A stretch of 64,000 nucleotides of DNA from Chionis minor (lineage: Eukaryota; Chordata; Aves; Charadriiformes; Chionididae): contig VZSF01009127.1 in assembly GCA_013398295.1 (NCBI GenBank), forward strand, positions 530,845 through 594,844, read 5' to 3'. The notes beneath the pieces are model-generated. The model was not told the DNA's origin, did no database searches, and worked only from the letters and a program-made list of their open reading frames with translations. Both the position numbers and the translations under genes were made by a program. Shown one piece after another: positions 12,076 through 23,933 of the stretch (positions within the stretch are counted from its first letter, which is position 1; every line of letters begins with the position of its first letter).

Positions 12076-13297
12076 TAACTTGATCTCCTTCTATGACAAA
12101 GTGACCTGCTTAGTGGATGAGGGAAAGGCTGTGGATGTCGTTTCCCTGGACTTTAGTAAAGCCTTTGACACAGTTTCCCATGGCATTCTGGAGAAACTAG
12201 CTGCTCATGGCTTGGACTGGCATAATCTTCGCTGGATCATAAACTGGCTGGAGGGCCAGGCTCAAAGAGTTGTGGTGAACGGAGTTAAATCCAGTTGGCA
12301 GCCAGTCACAAGTGGTGTCCCCCATGGCTCAATATTGGGGCTGATGCTGTTTAGTATCTTTATCAACAACCTGGACAAGGGGTCGAGTGCACCCTCGGTA
12401 AGTTTGCAGATGACACCAAGTTGGGTGGGAGTGTCAACCTGCTTGAGAGTGGGATGGCCCTACAGAGGGATCTGGACAGGCTGGATCGATGAGCTGAGGC
12501 CAGAGGTATGAGGTTCAACAAGGTCAAGTGCCAGGTCCCGCACTTGGGTCACAACAGCCCCACACAGCACTACAGGCTTGGGGAAGAGTGGCTGGAAACT
12601 GCCTGGCAGAAAAGGACCTGGGGGTGTTGGTCAACAGTCATCTGAATATGAGCCAGCAGTGTGCCCAGGTGGCCACGGAGGCCAACAGCATCCTGGCCTG
12701 TATCAGGAATAGTGTGGCCAGCAGGACTAGGAAGTGATTGTCCCCCTGTACTCAGCACTGGTGAGGCCCCACCTCAAATACTGTGTTCAGTTTTGGGCTG
12801 TCACTACAAGACAGACATTGAGGTGCTGGAGCGTGTCCAGAGAAGGGCAACAAAGCTGGTGAGGTGTGTAGAGCACAAGTCTTAGGAGGAGCAGCTGAGG
12901 GAACTGAGGTTGTTTAGCCTCGAGAAAAGGAGGTTGAGGGGAGACCTTATCACTCTCTACAACTACGTGAAAGGAGGATGTAGAGGGGTGGGGGTCAATC
13001 TCTTCTCCCCCCAAGTAACAAGCAATAGGACAGGAGCGAATGACCTCATGTTACACCAGGGGAGGTTTGGATTGGATATTAGGAAAAATTTCTTCATGGA
13101 AAAGGTTATCAAATATTGGAACAGGACATCGAGAGAAGTGGTAGAATCGTCATCCCTGGAGGTATCTAAAAGATGGGTAGACATCCCTCCCTGGTGCTGA
13201 GGGACCTGGTTTAGTGGTGATTCTGGCAGTGCTAGATCCATGGCAGGACTTGATCTTAAAGGTTGCTTCCAGCCTAGGTGGTTCTATGATTCTATGA
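12076..13297 (+). mobile_element. CR1 LINE, 5'-truncated, reverse transcriptase relic
   Basis: The element encodes the second half of CR1 ORF2, an RT used for target-primed retrotransposition. It opens with LISFYDKV and the palm motif [10 protein letters not shown], then [10 protein letters not shown] (usually GVPQGS, so Q is replaced by H). Near 12390 the frame shifts, and the FADDT box (bases about 12405-12420) is read in another frame. Further in-frame stops and shifts follow through the C-terminal region (for example around 12730). The 3' end is the CR1 hallmark: repeated ATTCTATG-type octamers at 13282-13297. It is dead, lacks the endonuclease half, and shares a subfamily with the copy at 23934. 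The 5' boundary is approximate. Confidence 0.93.
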
Positions 13298-16200
13298 ACA
13301 CTGCTGAAGGACAAAGGGGAGAGCTGAGGACGAGGATGCTGGTTCTTCTGATGTCACAGGCAGCCACAGCAGACACTGGGTGGTGCGCTTGTACCCTGAC
13401 CAGGAAAGGCATGGTAGGCTAGGACAGTGGAGGAACACCACTGTATATATTTAAGGGAGCACAAGGTCAATTTGGTTATCAAACTGAGGCTGTCATTAAC
13501 TCGGGTGAAATCTCTCTGGATTGACATGCTGGTCCCTGTGCAGTGTTTTCTTACTCAGCCGAGGGTTGTCTGCTGCCGGACCACAATGGCGACAGAAGCT
13601 GGGAGGGATCCGAGGGGCTCTGAGGACAGTGGAAAAACCAGTATTAACTTGCCCCATGTGGGCGACAGCCTTAGTAGCTTCATGGAGGCAGAGAGCCTGT
13701 TAGGGGGAAAACACAAAAATGGGGAAACCTCTTTAAAGAAGCTGAAAGCAGAATAGCTTTGCAGGTGATGGGGAGGCGTTGGACAACCAAGGCTGGTGTC
13801 ATGGAGAAAATGGGAAGTATCACCACCTCTAGTAGCTTCAACACAAAAAATGAAAGAAAGCAAGTGAAAATCTTGAAGAACAGGGGTGTTTAGCAAGGTC
13901 TCCCTAATTTCAGCTGCCCTAGAAATGGGGATGGTGCCCTCATGAAGGCACATCCATGAGCGCACCTACCTCCTGTCCCTGTTCTTCAGCCTACATGATC
14001 AGGAGGGAGAAGGGGATTAGGATGCAAATAGTCAAAACTTGCTACTGCTACCAGTAAAGATGAGAGCTGTCTGCAAAGTCCTTCCGTAACACTGTTTTAA
14101 GGGGGAATTAAGGAATTAGGCAATTTCCTTGAGACCTTGTGCCCACCTTGGTTTGGGACCAGCCCTTACACAAATCTTGAATCAGGGTTCCCTTATTATT
14201 TTCTGCTGCTGGGCTTAGTGTGAGAAGAGGCACTTGCACTCTATGGCCACCGACTAATAAATTTACGTGCTCAGAAAGGTAGGGTGCTTTACCTGCAAAA
14301 TGGGTCCCTGAGCATGTGCCTGACATTTTTTGTGTGGTTCTGCTGCACAGTCTTCAGCCGGTGCCTGCAAGAAATGCGCAGCTGCATCTCCGGTCGCAAA
14401 CACCAACTCTTGAGAATGCTTAAAAAGCTGTGAATAGAGTAGTATTATTCTCTGCATCACTCTAGTTTTCAGTAAACCCGAAACAAACTGCAAAGCAAGA
14501 TGACCCCAGTGCTGGTGACATTGCAGGGCAGCAAAACAGCACCTTTGTCTTATTTTTCCTATCCAATAACCTAAGATGGAGGCTGGCGGGACTCTGAACT
14601 AACCCCCCCCTCCTCTGCCAGCCCAGCAGGGTTCGAGCCTGTAGTGCCAGCACCCCCAGAGGATGCTGCAGCCCCAGGGCAGGAGCAGCGGGGAGGCTGC
14701 TCCCCGTCACCCCGTGAAGCCAAGCTGCTGTGCAGAAAGCGATGCAAGATTTATGAAGCCATAGGGAGAAAGAGTGAGGGACTCTTCATGTATTTTTCAT
14801 GGGCTGAACTGCATGAATGGTATGCAATGCATAAACTGTGACTGGATACTTCCACAAAATGGGGACCGGCGAGCAGATGAAGAGATGAAAGAATGAGATA
14901 GATTTATTCAAGTCAACAGGGCCTGTTGAAAGTCACCCTCGAGTGCATTAAGAAGCAGCCAAAACAGCACGGCCTGATCCCGGGTCAATCCGTCTTTGCC
15001 GGCACAAGGAGGGAGCTGGACCCCAAGGACTGGAGAAGGGCATATGTCGTACCTGCTTGGTGAAATGGATGGGTGGGAGGGGAGAGACGGCCTCATCCAC
15101 AATGCCTTGGCTGCGGTGTGGGACTGAGGAAGATGCTAGGACAACCTGTTGTACTGGTGGCCAGGTCACTGCAGAAAGTGAACTGACATCATTGACACAT
15201 TGCAGAAAAAACTCAAAACAGGGTAAGATGCGGGAAAAAAGGGCTACACTGGAAAACTCAATGCAGGGATGCGGGGGAAAATGCTGCAAAGGTGGCATTC
15301 CCCATGGCAGTCACCTCAGCAGGTGCACATGTGCTTTCCAGGGTGGATTTTTAATAACACATCCACTGCCAGAGCTCAAGATGAGCACGTGAAGATGGGT
15401 ATCGAGGAAGCAACCCCAGGCTGAGATTGAGTAGGAAACAAGGCAGAGCAACATGGCCAGCGAAAGGCTTGGCTCATTTTGCACCCCTGAGAGTAAACCA
15501 GGGTGTTCTTGCAGTCATTGCACACCATCGGGTCTCCAGGGAAAAAGCCACGGGAAATCTGCAGTCAGGGGGGCAGCGTGATGCTCACTGAAGATACCCA
15601 ATTGCCTCTCGAACAAGACTTCCAGTTGGGAGCATTTGGGGCAAGTCCTTTGGGATGCACTGGATTTTGGTGGCTGCAGACCCCTGCATTACAGTGACCT
15701 TTGCTAACCCGTTAATGTGTGGCTCATTATTTTCCTCCCAGAAAGGCCTATGAGCCAGCCGTGGAGGAGAACAAGTCACCCATCGTTTTCCTCACCTCCA
15801 GCTGGGGTCAGCTCAGCTATTTGTAGCATCACCTATTAGTAATATTCAGCAAATAAAGTATAATAAAAGAAAGAAGATGCATTCTTACACCGACGTGCTG
15901 CTTTGATAACCTATTAGCAGCTCTATCCAGGATATTTTTGATCACAAAACTCTTCAAACTCCCCCATAAGCAGCCAACAGACACATTTGTGCTGTTGAAG
16001 ATGACTTATTTCTCTCAAAGCTTTTTTTTTTTTTAACTATGAAACCAAAGGAGAAAATCTTCTGAGCTGAAAAAAAGCACCAAAACTGTGAGACAGACTG
16101 CCAGCCGTTTTCTTGGTTTGCTCCCAATAAAGGCCATATTTATTACAAGAAAATTGAAATCCTATCGATTTCTCTTCTGAGGTGCTGTGTTTCAAGCTTG

Positions 16201-16312
16201 ACATTTAAACATGAAGCTCCAGGCTCCAAAGTTTAATCATTTACTCCTCAAGAAATACAGTGTGTAGAGCTGCTGAGTGAAAGGGCATGCGAGGTAAAAA
16301 CTGCATTTCATT

Positions 16313-16325
16313 GGGGGGGGGGGGG
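16313..16325. repeat. Poly(G) run
   Basis: Thirteen consecutive G residues followed by a short G-rich stretch. This is a homopolymer whose exact length may be unreliable in the assembly. Confidence 0.9.
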
Positions 16326-16545
16326 CGGAGGGAGATAGGAAAATGATATGTTCATTTAAAAAAGATAGGGAACAAACTCTCCCATCCGGCGGAAAAAATG
16401 CTGGTGAAGCAGCATCCTGTGGTCCTTTTCCATGAGATGTGTAGGAGCTCAGGACCGCTGGGCTTGCTAATATCTTTCAAATGTGGTAAAATCCACTGTG
16501 GAACCCAGACATTGTAGGAGGAGGGGAAAGGAGGCATCTGTGGAG

Positions 16546-16583
16546 GGATGGATGGATGGAGATGAATGGATGGATGGATGGAT
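16546..16583. repeat. (GGAT)n microsatellite
   Basis: Interrupted tandem GGAT/GATG tetranucleotides, with one ATGA interruption in the middle. Confidence 0.9.
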
Positions 16584-17451
16584 ATGTATGCACATGCATG
16601 CAGAAGCACCAGGGGAATAAACTCTTAATTAAGACAAGGATTAGGGCATGACTGATAAATGGTGAATGGCAGCAGATAGCCAGAGACTGGATTGGCCTCA
16701 AAAGGGGTGGTTTTGGGCCAGATGTGGAGGATAAATGGGGATCGTCAAGGTTTGGCACTGGGAAGGATTTGGCCTCCATTAATGATCCCGTCCCAGGATG
16801 AATTAATGACCCTGGAGAGGTAGCCAGAAGGGAGGGGAGAGAGGCGATGCTGGGTTGGCCACAGAAGGGACAGGTGGTCTCGCTAGTCCTAAAGTCCCAC
16901 CAAGATCCATCCCACCAGGCAACAACCAGCTGCCGAGGTGGGGAAGAGGGGACTTGAATGGGCATAAAGTGGCCAAGAACATATATTTGACAAGAAATTA
17001 GGTGGAGAGGAGCCACAAGCACGGCTTTCATCCTCGCTTGGCTGCAGCTTTTGGGCTTGAAAGTCACTTGCAGACCTAAAGGTTGAGCCCCAGTGTCCAG
17101 GTGGGGAAGGAATGTGCTGCTTCGGCTTGGAAGCAATGGCCCTTTTGGGGGGTTTTAGTGTTACACAGTGGAAATGCAGGCTTTCACAGCCAGGGTTTGT
17201 GATCAGCTGGGTGGGCACCAAGCCCTGCACAGGGACCAGCTCACTTGGCACCTGCTAAAACCTGTGTTTGGGTGATTTTAGTCCCTAAACATGCCCAAGT
17301 GGGTCCTTCCCCTGGCCTAGCAGGGGAGAGGGAAGTGAGTGATGCTTTCACCCCTTCAAAACTCAGAGTTTGGAGAACATGGTGGCATGGCCAAAATCAC
17401 AGGTCTTTTTGTAGCAGCAACTGCACCTGTTCTAGCCGAAACCAATAAAGT

Positions 17452-17534
17452 AAAAAAAAAAAAAAAAAAATTAAAAAAAAACCAAAATAAAACAAAACAA
17501 AACAAAATAAAATAAAATAAAATAAAATAAAAAT
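17452..17534. repeat. A-rich run with (AAAAC)n and (AAAAT)n
   Basis: About 19 A residues, then another A-run, then tandem AAAAC and AAAAT pentamers. It directly follows an AATAAA at 17444-17449. It could be a degenerate poly(A) tail or plain simple-sequence expansion. Confidence 0.85.
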
Positions 17535-18374
17535 TGTAAATCTTCTGTATGGAGAAGGGCTGGTGGCTCTGACAGAGCCTCAGGAGGGCAGTGCCGGGGT
17601 ACAGCATCCCAAATCAACATGAATGGTCGCTTCAGGGCACAGAAATAAGCCCTGTGATGACTTCAACCCTCTCCCAGCCTTAACTAAGAGCTCTGAGTCT
17701 TTGCACTGCTCTCCTATTTTATGCAGCAGCTAGAGAGACATCGAACTCGTGGCCCCTGTGCTTTGCATCCTGATGGAGGCTCCAGCCATGGGCAAAGTCC
17801 TCATGCACTGTCCATCCCTTCCTAATGCCCCAAAATCGGGTGATTTTGGTCTGGTCATCTTCATGGCCATAGCCAATAATCAGGCGATAAGCAGCCTGGC
17901 TTCTCCAGCCACGGTAGCATCCTGTAATGAGGGACTGAGACCCCCAGGTACCACCCTGGGATGTTGCAGGTCCTTTTGGCACCACATCCTAGTTGTTTAA
18001 AGCCAGAATTTTCCCGTAAAAAAAATCAACTTGTTGCAGGTGCCTTTGTGGGTGTTGACACTGGGTTTTGTAATGGGGGTATATTGGGGCCCTGGGGTTT
18101 TGCCAGCTGCCAGCTGGGAATGTGCACACCACCAAATCGCTGAAAAGGGGTAAAAAAAAGGAACAGAGTCTGATGGCTTGCAGTGGTTTTGGGTGTAAAA
18201 TTAAGACTCAAAAACCCAGTTAATCGTCCTGGTGACCCCTCCATCCCTGTAAATTTGGAAAGTCTGACTACAGCTGAGTTTTGGGACGGGAAGGACAAAG
18301 TTGTGGCCCCTTCCACGCAGCGTGAGGCTGTGCAATATGGCATGGCTCCCTTTGAAACCAGGCTCCCCTTGAGC

Positions 18375-18403
18375 CAAAACAAAACAAAACAAAACAAAAA
18401 AAA
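18375..18403. repeat. (AAAAC)n microsatellite
   Basis: Four tandem AAAAC units followed by an A-run. Confidence 0.85.
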
Positions 18404-21289
18404 CCCAAAATCCAGACAAGAAAGGCAAAAGACCCATTTTCTTGGAGAAAAAACGCCAGGAACCTGACCCGTCAGCTGAAACACCTCTATCAGCAGCGGT
18501 GTTGTATGGGCATCTGGTCTCTGGAGATGGCAGGGGATGGTTATCCCAGAGTAAGCTTTTTTCCCAACAATATTATTCACCTATTCAAGGAGAGGTGTCT
18601 TATTTTCTAAAAGAATGATGAAAAAGACAGCAGCTGTGCTCCAGGTTATTTTGTACACTGCGGACACATCCCACTGATGAAGCAATGAGTTTGTAGTTGA
18701 TAAATCTGAAGTCAAATGGAAAACAGAGGGTTTTTTGTTTCCCCTAGCCTAGTGATTTGATTTTAGCTTCATTTGAAACTGACCCTTGGCAAAGCCCTTT
18801 TATATTCCTCAGGAAGGTTTACCATAGGGCATTGCAACCTCCCCAGCTTTAACAAGTGATGGCATGGAGAGAGGTTGTAAAAATATATAAGAGAACATTT
18901 TTGAAAAGTCTAAAATTATAAGAAAAAATATGAAGATTATAAAATATATCTTTTTATATATATGTGTGTATACATAAAAATAGAAGAGCCTTTATCAAAT
19001 CAAAGTTAAAGCTCTAGAAACATGATCTTGTGCTTCCCCCAAACAAGGGAAAGCAAAAATAATCTCTTCAGGCCTGCCATGCTGAGGACTTATATTTGTG
19101 TGTGTATCTAACTGATGCAGAAAGGGAGCTGAACTTCTGCTAATAAGCAGCTACTCAATACGCCTTGATGAGCGAATGCATTCAGAGCATATAGATAGCG
19201 AAGTGTTTGCCACGGCGAGAATGGGAGATGATTCCCCTCCTGTGAATTTGCCTAAGTACAGGATAAACATCTATTTTCTTTCTGCTTTCCCCCTTTTTCT
19301 AAAGCACAGCTGTCTGTTAATGCATATAATGACAGTCCCTCCGAGGACCAAGCCTGAGTTCCCATTCATATGCAAAAATCATAAGTGAGAAACTTTAGAT
19401 TTGGCCCAAATAACATTGTGTGCTTCTCCCAATGAAGGAAATTCCAGCTTGTCGTATTTTTCCTGCCCAGTGCATGCCAGATGTCTTAAAAAAAAAAGGG
19501 AGGGATGTTTGTTGCTGCTGATTATTCCTCTGTGCCGATTCAGAGCCAGCAACAAGGCAAGGATGCTCCTGGCACCCCTGTAACACACTGCCTCTGTGCG
19601 GGAGCTTGGAGAGAGGGAAAGCAGGGGGAATTGCCCGCTCTCATGGATGCGTTCATGTTGAACACCAAACCTCTTGTGAGCGTGTCGCATTGAGCCTCTG
19701 AAAGGTAACGGCCACGTCACAATGGGATGCGTTTAGGGAGCCCCTCAGATGCTGTTAAAGGTGTCTGCCATTTCCTCACAGCTGTAGCCCAAGAAGTGTG
19801 TTGCGAAGAGAGTGAGTTGATGCCGCGTGGTCCAGACTTGGAGGATATGATGTGGCCATTGGGGAATATTAAGGTGCCTTTAAAAAGTGGAGCAGTGGCC
19901 CCCTGGCATTGCAGGGCAAGCAGTGCCCTGTGCATGCTGGCCAGGTGGTAGCTGGCACCTACAGACAGCAGGAGAGAAGGGGGGTAAAAGGGTTGAATAT
20001 GGCAGCAAGGGGACTGACAAAACTGGGAAAATCAGATATTTCTGCATAACCAGCTCCTGGGTAGTCTTTTTGAGGTGCACCACTCAGTGCTTGCATGCTG
20101 GTCAGCACTGGCTCCCTGAAGCCCTGCCTCAAGCCACCCTCCAAGAGCTGGCAAAATATTCATACTAAGGAAAGCAGAGGCTTAGGAAGCTCCTTTTACA
20201 CCTCACCAAACTATTTTGATTTTGAAGGTGGCTATCTGGTGTGCTAAGAGAGGTTGTACTAAACAGAAAGAGGAAGCGAAGCTTTGCTGGAGGCAAAACA
20301 CTAGAGCACGGTGCTGAGGCTCATCCCTGGGTGATGGGGAAGGGGAATGATCTCATTTGGGGAGAAATAGCTACGAACAGCAAGATTGTTACTGGAAAAT
20401 GAAAGGCCCAGGTTATTCCTCCTTTGGGAGGCCCAGGCATCACCATGGGGTTATTTCAGGCAGCTGCATGGGTTGCATGTGGCAGGCGAGTCATTTTTCA
20501 GGCTGGATACTTGCCTTGGAACTGTGTGCTTCAGAGAGAGGAACTGATTTAAGAGGAAGGCAGGCAAATTCAGGACTTCTTTTTCTTTTTTCCCATGGAA
20601 GGGGAAGGGTCAGGAGAAAATTTCTTCCCCACCGTCTAAAGATGAATGGGGACTTTGCGGCCATGAGGCAGTGGCAGTCTGTTAAGAAACTGGGAGATTT
20701 GGGCTGTGGCGGTTTTATGCTGAGCCTCACAGCTGGTGCAGGTGCATTTCCAGCCATAAGAAGTAGTAACAGTCCCAGTGGAAACATTCAGCTGCAGTAA
20801 AAGTGGACAGAAATCTATTAGCCATGTGAATGCAATGTCAATGTTTACAGAGGGAGGTCAAAGAAGAGAACTCTGCTCAGGAAATGTCAGTAGAGGAGGA
20901 AGCTTTTACGGCGTTTGCATTCATGCTGGAGCAATGCCCGCAAGGCTGGGGAATATTGAGGAGGTTTTGCAACTTCCAGCCCTCTTCATACCATCTTCTT
21001 GCACCATTGCAGTGTTGACCACAGCGGTTTTGGGCACCTCCGCATTGCCTGGAATCAATGCTGGATGCTTCAGCCTTGCTGGGAATGCAAGCGTGGATGC
21101 AGGGGGCTTTCCTTATGTGCTGTTAACAGGGGCTTTTACAGAGAGGGAAAGACAAGTTTTTTCTAAGACTGCCTTTTTGTACAACTTTGCGAAGTCCCAC
21201 AAAACACTGGTCCCATGTAACCAGGCAGTAGCCGTGTCTTACCCTGACCAGCTGGGGTTGGAGTAAAAGATCTGTCTATGCTATAAATC

Positions 21290-22142
21290 TGTCCTGGTTT
21301 GAGCACCACAGCACTAATTTCTCTTCTAATGCTTGGGAAAACTGCACTTTTAGAAGACTCTAGTGTCTGAATTAGTGAAGATATTTACTGTGTAGCCAGC
21401 TATGGTCTGTGAGTTTCAAGGTCTCAGTGTTTTCAAGCTCGCCAGGTGCAGGGATGAGGAGGAGCAAGACCCGGGCACTTGACCCAAGCTGGCCAACAGG
21501 ATTATTTCATACTGTGAACGTCACATTCAATATAAATCAGAAAGTCTGCTCTGTCTCCCTTAATGGCTGCAATCCGGAGAGCTGCTTGCCCCAGTGCTGG
21601 ACCCCTGAGGCCTCCCTTCCCTCCCAAAGCCATAGTATTTGCTGTCCACTGCTGGGAGTGTGCAGCTTCCTCCTGATAGAATTATCTGAGTGTAATCCTT
21701 GTATATTTTATATTGGTATCAGGATCAATATTGGTCCTTTAGTGTTATAATGTTAATTATCTAGTCTTTTTCTATGAAATATGTTTATATTTCAACCCCT
21801 GAATTTCCTTGTTTTTTCCTGATTCGCCTTCCCAGGTAGGGAGGGGACATCGGGTGAGAGAATAATTGTCTAAATGACAATAAATTNAGTGCGCAGCTTC
21901 CTCCTGATAGAATTATCTGAGTGTAATCCTTGTATATTTTATATTGGTATCAGGATCAATATTGGTCCTTTAGTGTTATAATGTTAATTATCTAGTCTTT
22001 TTCTATGAAATATGTTTATATTTCAACCCCTGAATTTCCTTGTTTTTTCCTGATTCGCCTTCCCAGGTAGGGAGGGGACATCGGGTGAGAGAATAATTGT
22101 CTAAATGACAATAAATTGTTGTGGGTTTCTCCAACAATTACA
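21290..22142 (+). mobile_element. Endogenous retrovirus LTR (solo, ERVL-like)
   Basis: It starts with TGTCCTGGTTTGAG, the typical opening of avian ERV LTRs, and probably ends with CA at 22141-22142, giving TG...CA termini. A TATA-like TATAAATC lies near 21532, and AATAAA occurs near the 3' end (22110-22115). The flanks aaatc (21285-21289) and aaatt (22143-22147) could be an imperfect 5-bp target duplication, which would fit ERVL, but the right boundary is uncertain. No gag, pol or env sequence is adjacent, so it is a solo LTR. Its real length is about 620 bp once the 230-bp duplication at 21657-22117 is discounted. Confidence 0.65.
21657..22117. repeat. 230-bp direct duplication around a single N
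   Basis: Bases 21657-21886 and 21888-22117 are the same 230-bp sequence in the same orientation, with one difference near the start (agtgtgcag against agtgcgcag). They are separated only by the N at 21887. Both copies lie inside one LTR. The arrangement is what two overlapping contig ends joined without merging would give. Confidence 0.95.
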
Positions 22143-23220
22143 AAATTGCACTGCTTAATTTTTGTGCCAGATACCAAGGCAAGAAATTACCAAATTCTCA
22201 TTGCTTTTCCTCCAGGGTGGAGGCAGGATTATGGTTTTAGCTGAAGGATTTCAGAATATTTTTCTGCAAGTTTATTGCTTAGGGTGGAAAGTGCTCAAGA
22301 TGTGTTTAATCCCTACTGCTCAGTGTTATTACTAATTATTATTGGTAGCATAGGAATTGCCAGGCCCTTTTAAATGAAGACCAAGGCATGTTGTTTAAGG
22401 ATGGATGCTTCCTGCTTGGAAGAGGTTATAGCCATGGCAGGGGCAAGCAGCAGAAGCACGAGCGAGGGCACAGCCTCAGAAACATGGGGCTTTTTGCCAT
22501 CGCATACAGCTGCCACCCACAGATATTGCCCATGGGAATGGCAGGATCCCCAGGTGATATTTCCAGGTGTCAGAGGGCAGGGGAGCATCATCACCCCGCA
22601 GAGCAGGTAACCAGCCCTGTGGCTACTGGGGGAGAGCGGGTGTTTCCCCCCAGGAACATTTTTCCCTTGGGGAAGGAGGCTTGTGTCATACCAGAAAAGC
22701 CGGAAAACTCCTGCGTGTTTGCCAAGTGGAAGAAGCGTCTCTTGCCAAGGAGTGAGTTCCTTCCTCCGTCCTTGGGCTGACTTTTTGCCTGTAACTCTAT
22801 TTATGCTCAATGAAAACTTTAGGCACCACTAGCCTGCAAGGATGTGGGATGTACCAAGCTGTGATTTTCACTGGCGCCCAGCGTTCGGCAGTATATTCAT
22901 GTGCACGGTCAAATGGACGGGAAAACACGCCGTGAGACGGAGCCAGCGATGTCAACGGGCGGTGGAAACCCCTCTCCGCTCGCCTGTGCAGCGGGTGCTG
23001 TGCCCACGCTGGACTGAACAGGAGATCCGGGGAGCTGCGGGGGGTTGAAAGTGGGAAAACTCCTGCCATAGCAGTGATTTCAGGGGAAGAACTTCCCACG
23101 TCCTTGTCCCGTGACCCTAGGGTGGCAAAGGACACCTCTGTGGCGGCAAAGGACATCTCTGCTGCATGGTGAAAGTAATTTTGTGTTTTCAGCTCCCTAC
23201 AGATTAAAGATTATTGTATT
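22143..23220. other. Intergenic, rising GC, no gene recognised
   Basis: Nothing specific was identified. Base composition rises gradually towards the GC-rich block. Open frames on both strands at 22370-22810 overlap each other and show no family resemblance. Confidence 0.45.
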
Positions 23221-23247
23221 GGGGGGGCGGNNGGGAAGGGGGGGGGA
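23221..23247. repeat. G-run with two undetermined bases
   Basis: Runs of seven and more G residues flank NN at 23231-23232. It has G-quadruplex potential and is probably a sequencing or polishing problem. Confidence 0.85.
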
Positions 23248-23572
23248 TGTTTTGGAGATGTTTCCTTTCTGGCCATTTCCCTCATAACAGTTTTATTAAT
23301 AAAACAAAATTGGCAACAATCTTTGGCAGGTTTATGCCACTTGGTATTTAAAGCCAAGCTGTTTCTTCTGCACGGGATGTCTGTCTGCGGTGCCAGTCAG
23401 CTGTAATTGAGTTGATATTAATACTGATTAGTAAAAATAACACCATGTTGCTAACACCTGAGCACACGTGGGGCACACGTGTGTGTGTGCGGGGAGGGCT
23501 TTGCTTGCGGCCAGCAGAACATCCAGCGCCATCGCAGTGAAAATTGAGCCCCACTGGCAGCGCCCCTCCTTT

Positions 23573-23583
23573 CTAGAGGGCGC
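23573..23583 (+). promoter_or_regulatory. CTCF-like core, weaker
   Basis: CTAGAGGGCGC fits the central part of the vertebrate CTCF consensus (SYAGRKGGCRS). The preceding bases lack the usual CCA. Confidence 0.4.
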
Positions 23584-23733
23584 CTGGCCCGTCGCCCAGC
23601 TTGCCCCAGCCTCCCGGCAAGAGCAAAGTTTCTTTAGGTCTCGTAATTCCCATTCCCACCTCGGAATTCCGTGCCCGTCCCGCTCCTGCCGGTGTCCTCC
23701 TGCCGCCGGCCGCGCTGCCGTGCCCCCCCGCGG

Positions 23734-23748
23734 CCGCCAGGGGGCGCC
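23734..23748 (+). promoter_or_regulatory. Strong CTCF-like motif
   Basis: CCGCCAGGGGGCGCC is very close to the canonical CTCF core CCACCAGGGGGCGC. It has the same orientation as the weaker site 160 bp upstream. Binding is inferred from the motif only. Confidence 0.6.
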
Positions 23749-23835
23749 TCTGCCGCGAGAGCGGGGCGGGCCACAGTGTGTCCGCGGCGGGGGGGGGAAG
23801 CGCGGCCGGGCCCGTCTGCGGGCGGCCCGGGGACC

Positions 23836-23933
23836 NNNNNNNNNNNNNNNNNNNNNNNNNNNNNNNNNNNNNNNNNNNNNNNNNNNNNNNNNNNNNNNNN
23901 NNNNNNNNNNNNNNNNNNNNNNNNNNNNNNNNN
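23836..23933. other. Assembly gap (98 N)
   Basis: Ninety-eight undetermined bases. On the left is CpG-rich sequence; on the right is the interior of a CR1 reverse transcriptase. The gap hides the 5' part of that CR1. Confidence 0.99.

Larger units (their letters stand above)
13298..21289. other. Intergenic region with simple repeats only
   Basis: I found no exon, RNA gene or named transposon in this 8 kb. Open frames of up to about 220 codons (for example on the minus strand at 16477-17136) are low-complexity and match nothing I know. Simple repeats are listed separately. An AT-rich patch with TA runs occupies about 18880-19000. An AATAAA at 17444 precedes a long A-rich run, which superficially resembles a retrocopy tail, but no cDNA-like body could be recognised upstream. 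Confidence 0.5.
23520..23835. promoter_or_regulatory. CpG-island-like segment cut by the gap
   Basis: It is strongly GC-rich with dense CG dinucleotides (ccgccggccgcgctgccg and similar), unlike the AT-rich surroundings. It contains two CTCF-like motifs and stops at the N gap. It could be a promoter or insulator island, but no transcript can be assigned. Confidence 0.55.

Noticed and set aside
14600..14660. tRNA-like B-box GGTTCGAGCC
   Set aside because: No A-box at the right spacing and no cloverleaf can be formed from the flanks.
16477..17136. Minus-strand open frame of 219 codons
   Set aside because: It includes the GGAT microsatellite (read as His-Pro-Ser repeats) and has no recognisable domain, start context or splice signals.
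17444..17534. AATAAA followed by a long A-run, as in a processed pseudogene
   Set aside because: The preceding 800 bases show no cDNA-like body or known protein, and the run grades into AAAAC/AAAAT simple repeats.
20357..21266. Two plus-strand open frames of 147 and 162 codons
   Set aside because: They lie in different frames with no family resemblance and no splice sites that would join them.
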